DNA of 5,588 bases. Source: Acidobacteriota bacterium. GTDB lineage: Bacteria; Acidobacteriota; Terriglobia; Bryobacterales; Bryobacteraceae. The stretch lies in contig CANIFK010000401.1 of the NCBI GenBank assembly GCA_947466555.1, positions 1 through 5,588 on the forward strand, given 5' to 3'. Below, piece by piece: positions 1-4,553 of the stretch; the stretch's first letter is position 1, and every line of letters starts with the position of its first letter. A model generated the notes under the pieces. That model was not told where the DNA came from and made no database searches. It worked only from the letters and a program-made list of their open reading frames with translations. Both the position numbers and the translations under genes were made by a program.

Positions 1-43
1 GATTTTCCGGAGCCCACCGCCTCCAATTCGCCTGACGCCATCT

Positions 44-295
44 CAGACGCCCCCGAGAGCCGCGCGCCTGAAAAAGGAGGCCCCACAGCGAAAGCCCGCC
101 AAAGAGCCCTGCCCTGCCCCAGATTCCCCTTGGTACCGTGACACCAGCAAACCCCGTAATCCAGGAATTTCCCTGAGCGCCCCGCGCCAAATCGCCCCGC
201 GCCACACCAGATTCCCCTGGGAGCCGGGCTACCAGAAAACCCCGGAATCAAGGAATTCCCGGAGCCCGCCCTTTCCCAATCGCCGAGCCCCATCT
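44..295. repeat. Higher-order repeat copy 1 (subunits A-B-C)
   Basis: Subunit A (44-119) begins CAGACGCCCCCGAGAGCCG, B (120-207) begins CAGATTCCCCTTGGTACCG, and C (208-295) begins CAGATTCCCCTGGGAGCCGG. Each resembles the matching subunit of the next copy (296, 384, about 475) more than its immediate neighbours. For example, B copies share 19 identical opening bases containing the GGTACC palindrome. Subunit A here is about 12 bp shorter than its partner, which explains the 76-bp spacing. Confidence 0.7.
107..129 (-). other. Potential G-quadruplex motif (G-rich strand is minus)
   Basis: The + strand has C runs at 107-109, 112-114, 117-120 and 126-129, separated by TG, TG and AGATT. Read on the minus strand this is G4-N5-G4-N2-G3-N2-G3, which satisfies the usual four-run, loops-of-1-to-7 rule. 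It spans the A/B subunit junction. The equivalent junction in the second copy (374-393) keeps only three such runs, so the motif is not conserved across the array. Confidence 0.45.
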
Positions 296-560
296 CAGAT
301 TCCCCCAAGAGCCGCCCGCGCGAGAAACCCCGAAACTGAGGACCTCCCAAAGCGAAAACCCGCCAACCAGCTCTTCCCCGCCCCAGATTCCCCTTGGTAC
401 CGGGTAACCGGGAAACTCCGTATTTTAGGCTTTCCCCGAAGCGCACCCCCGCCAAATCGCAGAGCACCTTCCCCCATTTCACTCGGGAGCCGTGCTACCA
501 GCAGACCCCGGAATCTAGGATTCCCCAGAGCCTGCCCCCACAAATCGCCGAGCACCACCC
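296..560. repeat. Higher-order repeat copy 2 (subunits A-B-C)
   Basis: Subunit A (296-383) shares the CAAGAGCCG-like start and the AAAGCGAAAACCCGCC block with 44-119. Subunit B (384-474) repeats the CAGATTCCCCTTGGTACCG opening of 120. Subunit C (about 475-560) shares GGGAGCC, GCTACCAG, ACCCCGGAATC and the AAATCGCCGAGC block with 208-295. Its first box is eroded (CATTTCACT instead of AGATTCCCC). A small inverted repeat, GGAATC-TAG-GATTCC, lies at 510-524. A further partial unit closest to type C follows at 561-603 and stops near the downstream gene. Confidence 0.7.
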
Positions 561-611
561 CAGATTCCCCCGGGTGCCTGGCTACCGGAAAACCCCGACT
601 CACCAAGACGC

Positions 612-617
612 TAAAAT
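612..617 (+). promoter_or_regulatory. Candidate -10 element directly before the transferase gene
   Basis: TAAAAT matches the TATAAT consensus at five of six positions and ends 5 bases before the ATG at 623. Transcription starting about 7 bases downstream would begin at or next to the start codon, giving a leaderless message. No Shine-Dalgarno sequence lies upstream of 623, which fits. No convincing -35 hexamer is visible in the repeat DNA upstream. Confidence 0.45.
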
Positions 618-622
618 CAATC

Positions 623-2287
623 ATGCGCCCCGCCCTGCTCCTCCTCGCCCTGGCCCTCGCCATCCCAGCCCAGGAGGTCAGCCAATCCGGCCTCCGCCTC
701 AAAGCCGAGCGCCCCCTCATCGCCCAGGCCGAACGCGCCAAAAACGGCATGGTCGCCAGCACCCATGAACTCGCAAGCCAGGTCGGCGTCGACATCATGA
801 AAAAGGGCGGCAACGCCGTCGACGCCGCCGTCGCCGTAGCCGTCGCGCTCGCCGTCGTCCACCCCGAAGCCGGCAACCTCGGCGGCGGCGGCTACATGCT
901 CATCCGCATGGCCGACGGTCGCGCCACCGCCATCGACTACAAAGAAATGGCCCCCGCCGCCGCCAACCCGCAAATGTACAAAAACGCCGAAGAACAGCGC
1001 ATAGGCTACAAAGCCTCCGCCGTCCCCGGCACCGTCGCCGGCCTCGCCCTCGCCCACCAGAAATTCGGCAAACTCAAATGGGCCGAAGTCCTCGAACCCG
1101 CCCGCCTCCTGGCCAAAAACGGCTTCCCCGCCTCCCAGCGCATGGAGATCATCCTCGCCCTCCAGGTCCCCATCATGAAGCGCTTCCCGGAGACCGCCAA
1201 AATCTTCCTCCACGGCGCCGAAACCCCATTACAACAAGGCGAAATCGTCAAACAGCCCGACCTCGCCGCCACCCTCCAGCGCCTCCAAAAGAACGGCGCC
1301 AAGGAGTTCTACGAGGGCCAAACCGCCCAGCTCATCGCCAAGGACATGGCCGCCAACAACGGCACCATCACCCTAGACGACCTCAAAGCCTACAAAGCCA
1401 TCGAGCGCGAGCCCATCAAGGGCACCTACCGCGGCCACCCCATCCTCGCCATGGGCCCCAGCAGCTCCGGCGGCACCGCCGTCATCCAGATGCTCAACAT
1501 CCTCGAAAACTTCGACCTCAAGCTCGGCGAAGAAGGCTCCGCCAAAGCCCGCCACCTCCACGTCGAAGCCGCCCGCCGCGCCTTCCGCGACCGCGCCGAA
1601 TTCGCCGGCGACCCGGCTTTCTTCAACATCCCCACCGACAAGCTGACAACCAAAGAACACGCCAAAATCTGGGCAAAAGGGATAAGCCTCGACAAAGCCA
1701 CACCCCTCCCCGCCAGCGCCCACGACGACGAATCGAACGACACCACCCACTTCTCCGTCATCGACGCCGCCGGCAACATCGTCTCCAACACCTACACCCT
1801 CAACGGCTTCTACGGCTCCCAGGTCATCGCCAAAGGCACCGGCGTGCTCCTCAACGACATCATGACCGGTTTCGGCACCAAAGGCCGCAACAAGATCGAA
1901 GCCCGCAAACGCCCCGTCTCCTCCATGTCCCCCGTCCTGGTCTTGAACCGCGATAACACCCCCTGGGTCGCCCTCGGCTCCCCCGGCTCCCAGACCATCC
2001 CCAACACCGTCCTCCAGGTCATCACCAACATGATCGACTTCAAAATGAGCCTCCGCGACGCCATCGATTACCCCCGCATCCACCACCAGGGCACGCCCGA
2101 CCGCATCGACGCCGAACCCGCCGCCCTCGTCCTCGACGTCGCCGAGAAGCTCAAGGCCATGGGCCACAAGATCAACCCCGCCTTCCGCTCCCAGGGCGAC
2201 GTCCACGCCGTCGCCGTCGAGCCCGGCACCAACATGCGCCTCGGCTGGTCCGACGGCCGTCGCGGCGGCCACGCCATCGGCTACTAA
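623..2287 (+). CDS. Exported gamma-glutamyltransferase-family Ntn-hydrolase with altered glutamyl-binding pocket
   Basis: This 554-residue protein belongs to the gamma-glutamyltranspeptidase family, whose members cleave or transfer gamma-glutamyl amides such as glutathione after self-cleavage into two subunits. Residues 1-16 form a short signal peptide (hydrophobic LLLLALALAIPA), so a periplasmic location is likely. Family landmarks are NAVDAAVA (64-71), GNLGGGGYM (84-92), EMAP (108-111), PGTVAG (135-140), the nucleophile motif TTHFS (374-378), TLN (392-394) and PVSSMSP (431-437). Cleavage is expected between D373 and T374, giving a small subunit of 181 residues. By alignment from memory with the E. 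coli enzyme, R114, Q430 and D433 are replaced by K107, I413 and G416, and the second oxyanion glycine by S456. The acceptor-side lid loop is missing (only about 12 residues between F417 and R430). Fold and autoprocessing are near certain; gamma-glutamyl specificity is doubtful, and an amide or lactam acylase role is possible. The next gene starts 3 bp after the stop. Confidence 0.9.
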   Translation: MRPALLLLALALAIPAQEVSQSGLRLKAERPLIAQAERAKNGMVASTHELASQVGVDIMKKGGNAVDAAVAVAVALAVVHPEAGNLGGGGYMLIRMADGRATAIDYKEMAPAAANPQMYKNAEEQRIGYKASAVPGTVAGLALAHQKFGKLKWAEVLEPARLLAKNGFPASQRMEIILALQVPIMKRFPETAKIFLHGAETPLQQGEIVKQPDLAATLQRLQKNGAKEFYEGQTAQLIAKDMAANNGTITLDDLKAYKAIEREPIKGTYRGHPILAMGPSSSGGTAVIQMLNILENFDLKLGEEGSAKARHLHVEAARRAFRDRAEFAGDPAFFNIPTDKLTTKEHAKIWAKGISLDKATPLPASAHDDESNDTTHFSVIDAAGNIVSNTYTLNGFYGSQVIAKGTGVLLNDIMTGFGTKGRNKIEARKRPVSSMSPVLVLNRDNTPWVALGSPGSQTIPNTVLQVITNMIDFKMSLRDAIDYPRIHHQGTPDRIDAEPAALVLDVAEKLKAMGHKINPAFRSQGDVHAVAVEPGTNMRLGWSDGRRGGHAIGY

Positions 2288-2290
2288 CCC

Positions 2291-3055
2291 ATGCGCATCG
2301 CCCTCGCCAACCTGGCCTTCCCCGCCAGCCCAGCCGACTCAATAACCAGCGCCCAAGCGGCCATCCGCGCCGCCGAAGCGGCGCAAGCCGAGGTGATCTG
2401 CTTCCCCGAATGCTACGTCCCCGGCTACCGCGCCGAAGGCAAAAACATCCCCCCGCCAGACATCACCTTTCTAGACGAAGCGCATCAAACCATCGCCAAC
2501 ACCGCATCAAACATCACCGTCATCCTCGGCACCGAGCGCTTCGTCAACGGCGCTCTCCGCCTCACGGCCCTGGTCATCAACGCCGAACCCAACACCTACC
2601 AGGACAAAATCCAACTCGACCCCTCCGAGGACGACACCTACTCCCCCGGCACCGAACGCCATCTCTTCCAACGAGGCGATCTGAAGTTCGGCATCGCCAT
2701 CTGCCACGAAGGCTGGCGCTACCCGGAGACAGTCCGCTGGGCCGCCCGCCGAGGCGCCCACATCGTCTTCCACCCCCATTTTCACGAAGCCGAACCCGGC
2801 AGCTACCAACCGCAAATCTTCGCCGACCCCGCCAACACCTTCCACGAAAAAGCGGCCCTCTGCCGAGCGGCCGAGAACACTATCTACTTCGCCACTGTCA
2901 ACAACGCCAGCCCCGGCTCACCCACAACGTCGGCAGTCATCAACCCCGACGGCACGCTCCTCTGCCACCAACCCTACGGCCAGCCCGGCATCCTCTACGC
3001 CGACATCGACCTCGCGAAAGCCACCGGCCTCCTCGCCCACCGTTGCAAATCGTGA
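2291..3055 (+). CDS. Nitrilase-superfamily carbon-nitrogen hydrolase (amidase type)
   Basis: This 254-residue cytoplasmic protein has the nitrilase-superfamily catalytic set: Glu40 in FPECYVPGY (38-46), Lys106 in DKIQLDPSE (105-113) and Cys138 in AICHEGWRYPE (136-146), with a likely supporting Glu113. A typical start strand (MRIALANLAF) and the later ENTIYFATVN (195-204) and INPDG (217-221) segments fit the alpha-beta-beta-alpha fold, and the length is normal for the family. Members hydrolyse amides, carbamoyl compounds or occasionally nitriles through a cysteine thioester. The motif around Cys138 suits an amidase more than a true nitrilase, but the substrate cannot be read from sequence. The ATG follows the upstream stop by 3 bp with no ribosome binding site, so translational coupling to the transferase is likely. 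No signal peptide is present, so the two enzymes act in different compartments. Confidence 0.9.
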   Translation: MRIALANLAFPASPADSITSAQAAIRAAEAAQAEVICFPECYVPGYRAEGKNIPPPDITFLDEAHQTIANTASNITVILGTERFVNGALRLTALVINAEPNTYQDKIQLDPSEDDTYSPGTERHLFQRGDLKFGIAICHEGWRYPETVRWAARRGAHIVFHPHFHEAEPGSYQPQIFADPANTFHEKAALCRAAENTIYFATVNNASPGSPTTSAVINPDGTLLCHQPYGQPGILYADIDLAKATGLLAHRCKS

Positions 3056-3066
3056 TGCGCCCCCCC

Positions 3067-3079
3067 TGCTAAACTAGCA
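3067..3079. promoter_or_regulatory. Inverted repeat before the antitoxin gene, possible autoregulatory operator
   Basis: TGCTA-AAC-TAGCA is a perfect 5-bp inverted repeat with a 3-bp centre, ending 4 bases before the antitoxin ATG at 3084. Ribbon-helix-helix antitoxins usually bind short palindromes over their own promoter, and weak -10-like hexamers (TAAACT at 3070-3075, TAGCAT at 3075-3080) overlap it. ATGCGC also recurs at 3055 and 3084. The site is short, so chance is possible. Confidence 0.4.
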
Positions 3080-3083
3080 TCAA

Positions 3084-3347
3084 ATGCGCACCACTCTGAA
3101 CATCGAAGACGAAGCGCTCGCCAAACTCAAAAAGTACGCCGAAGAGCGCCACCTCTCGCTAGGCGAAGCCGCCTCGGACCTGATCCGTCGCGGCGCCGAA
3201 GCGCCGCCGAAGTTCAAGACAAAAGGCGGTTGGGCCATCTTTGACCTTCCACCGGGAGCGCCGACTCCCACCACCGAACTCGTCAAGCAGTATGAGGAAG
3301 AAGAGTACGAGGAAGAGTACCGGCGTGCGATGTCTCCTCGACGTTAA
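3084..3347 (+). CDS. VapB-type ribbon-helix-helix antitoxin
   Basis: This 87-residue protein is the likely antitoxin of a type II pair. Residues 2-7 (RTTLNI) form the DNA-contacting strand, followed by helix 8-22 and helix 25-37 (SLGEAASDLIRRG), the standard ribbon-helix-helix arrangement. These proteins dimerise, bind the promoter and neutralise the toxin through the C-terminal tail. The tail here has a WAIFDLPPG segment (50-58), of the kind that fills a toxin groove, and a strongly acidic stretch, QYEEEEYEEEYRR (69-81). No Shine-Dalgarno sequence precedes the ATG. The start is fixed by the motif beginning immediately at Met1 and by the 28-bp gap from the previous stop. The last 23 bp overlap the toxin gene, as is usual for such pairs. 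The family call is firm; partner choice follows from position. Confidence 0.85.
   Translation: MRTTLNIEDEALAKLKKYAEERHLSLGEAASDLIRRGAEAPPKFKTKGGWAIFDLPPGAPTPTTELVKQYEEEEYEEEYRRAMSPRR
3310..3315 (+). promoter_or_regulatory. Shine-Dalgarno sequence for the toxin gene, inside the antitoxin gene
   Basis: AGGAAG lies 9 bases before the GTG at 3325 and supports that start codon. It sits within the purine-rich codons for the antitoxin's Glu-rich tail, so the same bases serve both purposes. It is the only well-placed ribosome binding site I find in the window. Confidence 0.55.
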
Positions 3348-3753
3348 TATCCTCGTCGCCCTGGCGATCCCGGAACACGCGGATCACCCGCGGGTCTATC
3401 GCTGGTTCCGCCGCGAGCCAGATCGCAAATGGGCCACCTGCGCCCACACCCAGGCCGGCTTTCTCCGCGTGGGCTGTCTCATGCTCGGCAACTCACGCGA
3501 GAACCTCCACCTGCTCTACGAAGGCCTCATTCACGACTGCCACAGCCCGCATCACGAATTCTGGTCAAGCGGCATCGACTTAACAGAAATCGACTCCGCG
3601 CTGAAGTCCCGCCTGATCGGCCCCAACCAAATCGCCGACCTCCAACTCCTACTCCTCGCCCACAAGCACCGCGGCCAACTCGTCACCCTCGACAAAGGCC
3701 TTCACGAATTAGCCCGCGGCACCAAATACGCCAACTCTCTCACCGTGCTCTAG
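3325..3753 (+). CDS. VapC-type PIN-domain ribonuclease toxin
   Basis: Started at the GTG at 3325, this is a 142-residue PIN-domain protein, the usual size for a VapC-type toxin; family members are Mg2+-dependent RNases that cut tRNA or rRNA. It opens with the typical CLLDVNILVALA (3-14). Metal-binding acidic residues visible are D6, D105 (in NQIADLQ) and D123 (in LVTLDKGL). The central position, commonly Glu, is Q43 in HTQAGFLRV (41-49). TQ-x-GFLR-like motifs are familiar in one PIN-toxin subgroup, so Q43 need not mean inactivity. GTG is preferred over in-frame ATGs at 3241 and 3292 because the conserved N terminus starts here and AGGAAG lies 9 bases upstream. It overlaps the antitoxin by 23 bp, indicating coupled translation. 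Its TAG stop interlocks with that of the convergent gene. Confidence 0.85.
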   Translation: MRCLLDVNILVALAIPEHADHPRVYRWFRREPDRKWATCAHTQAGFLRVGCLMLGNSRENLHLLYEGLIHDCHSPHHEFWSSGIDLTEIDSALKSRLIGPNQIADLQLLLLAHKHRGQLVTLDKGLHELARGTKYANSLTVL

Positions 3754-4505
3754 AGCAAAATCCGGAACGTATACATCTTCCCAGCCGACGAAGCCGCATC
3801 GCTCGGGCTCACGGCCAGAATCCCATACTCGCCCGGTCCCAGCGGCGTCGGCAGCACAATCCGGAACTGCCCTTCCCCCACCTTCTCCACGCCGAACGCA
3901 ATCGCGCCCTTCGCCAACCCACTCTTCTTATTCACCGGCCCCACGTTAAACGCCCGGTCCGTCTTCGTCGCCTTCATCGGCAACAGCACATACGAATTAA
4001 TTGTCAACCCGCTCGGCGGCGCAATCACAATCTCCATCGGGTTCTGCAAAAAATTCCGGCTGCTCGCCCCCGTGATGGTCCCATTCAGATCCTTCTTCAC
4101 AATCCCCGCGCTGGCAATATTCCGCATCGCCCCGCTCGTCTTCCACTCCACCTCTTCCTGGATCAACTCAAAATACTCCGCGCCCTTCTTGTAGAACAGC
4201 CCGTTCCCAGGAATCGTGGTCGACTTCTTCGCGCCCTCGGAGGCAGACGAAGCAGGAGCCGCCGCCACCGGCGTCTTCCCCTTATCGAGCATCGCCGCGA
4301 TCAACTTCTCGCTCACCCCGGCTTCCTTCAACGCCACCAACTCGGTCGCGCCCAGCACATAAATCCCAGGCTGTTGACGAATGACGTTGACGATCAACTC
4401 CTCGCTCATCCCGGCCTTCACCAGCTTAATAATCCCCTCATTATTCAGGGTCTCCTGGCCAAACGAGAGCACCGCACCCAGCAGCAAAATCGATAAGAAT
4501 CGCAT
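3750..4505 (-). CDS. Secreted protein of unknown function with a duplicated helical motif
   Basis: I do not recognise a named family for this 251-residue protein. Residues 1-16 (MRFLSILLLGAVLSFG) look like a signal peptide without a lipobox cysteine, so periplasmic or secreted. Residues 25-42 and 55-73 carry two copies of a helical motif sharing AG-x-SE-x-LI (31-38 and 62-69). A low-complexity Ala/Ser linker (78-92) follows, then a probably beta-rich domain (100-251) with GNGLFYKKGAEY, LPMKATKTDRAF and PLGPGEYGILAVSP. Similar short secreted proteins with paired KAG-x-SE helices are, as I recall, frequent in Acidobacteriota. Its codons end mostly in G or T, opposite to the + strand genes, yet reading is uninterrupted over 251 codons. 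It converges on the toxin gene with stops sharing CTAG and diverges from the dehydrogenase gene across 48 bp. Confidence 0.8.
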   Translation of the reverse strand: MRFLSILLLGAVLSFGQETLNNEGIIKLVKAGMSEELIVNVIRQQPGIYVLGATELVALKEAGVSEKLIAAMLDKGKTPVAAAPASSASEGAKKSTTIPGNGLFYKKGAEYFELIQEEVEWKTSGAMRNIASAGIVKKDLNGTITGASSRNFLQNPMEIVIAPPSGLTINSYVLLPMKATKTDRAFNVGPVNKKSGLAKGAIAFGVEKVGEGQFRIVLPTPLGPGEYGILAVSPSDAASSAGKMYTFRILL

Positions 4506-4510
4506 AACTA

Positions 4511-4516
4511 ATTATA
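4511..4516 (-). promoter_or_regulatory. Perfect -10 element (TATAAT) for the secreted-protein gene
   Basis: Read on the minus strand, TATAAT ends 5 bases before the ATG (4505-4503), so transcription would begin at about the start codon and the mRNA would be leaderless. No ribosome binding site is present between the hexamer and the ATG. A possible weak -35 (GATTGT, 4539-4534, 17-bp spacer) overlaps the divergent -10. Confidence 0.55.
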
Positions 4517-4532
4517 TAGAGCGCGGAGGGGA

Positions 4533-4538
4533 TACAAT
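4533..4538 (+). promoter_or_regulatory. Candidate -10 element (TACAAT) for the acyl-CoA dehydrogenase gene
   Basis: TACAAT matches TATAAT at five of six positions and ends 15 bases before the ATG at 4554, which predicts a leader of roughly 8-10 bases. It lies 16 bases from the opposite-strand TATAAT, so the two promoters must overlap. No good -35 is visible. Confidence 0.45.
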
Positions 4539-4553
4539 CGTTTCTGCCCGCCT

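Larger units (their letters stand above)
1..603. repeat. Diverged tandem array of ~88-bp units with a three-unit higher-order structure
   Basis: This gene-free stretch is a degenerate tandem repeat. Unit starts, taken at the recurring CAGATTCCCC box or its variants, fall at 44, 120, 208, 296, 384, about 475 and 561, giving spacings of 76, 88, 88, 88, about 91 and 86. Each full unit reads in order: a CAGATTCCCC box, a GGGAGCC/GGTACC block, an AAACCCCG block, an AGGAATTCCC-like block and a CCAAATCGCC-like block. Bases 1-43 are the tail of another unit and match 253-295 at 31 of 43 positions without gaps. The array continues past the left edge and ends about 20 bp before the transferase start codon. 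Several frames are open across it, but only because the C-rich strand is poor in stops. Function is unknown. A regulatory, recombinational or simply expanding intergenic repeat are all possible. Confidence 0.85.

Noticed and set aside
1..603. CRISPR array
   Set aside because: The repeats have no conserved short repeat alternating with unique spacers; the whole 88-bp unit is similar from copy to copy and diverged throughout.
394..768. A 124-codon open frame on the + strand across the repeats
   Set aside because: It is Pro/Arg-rich, low in complexity, out of frame with the transferase it overlaps, and made of diverged repeat units that do not preserve a frame at 88-bp spacing.
295..876. A 193-codon open frame on the minus strand across the repeat array and the start of the transferase gene
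   Set aside because: Its C-terminal part is simply the translated repeat, and its N-terminal part is antisense to the signal-peptide region of a well-supported gene. C-rich + strand DNA rarely forms stops on the other strand.
1373..2272. Long minus-strand open frame (299 codons) inside the transferase gene
   Set aside because: The product is almost entirely Gly, Val, Asp and Ala with no recognisable motif, as expected for the antisense of C-ending codons.
3241..3324. Longer toxin starting at ATG 3241
   Set aside because: The added residues are the antitoxin's codons read in another frame, and the PIN fold begins at RCLLDVN just after GTG 3325.
3747..3756. Bidirectional terminator at GCTCTAGAGC
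   Set aside because: The palindrome has no loop, arms of only 5 bp, and no reliable T tract on either side.
3429..4496. 355-codon + strand open frame opposite the secreted-protein gene
   Set aside because: It is extremely Arg/Pro/His-rich, and it overlaps two genes with clear signal-peptide or PIN motifs.
4525..4531. GGAGGGG as Shine-Dalgarno for the acyl-CoA dehydrogenase
   Set aside because: It lies 22 bases before the ATG at 4554, too far for normal use, and no start codon is in frame closer to it.
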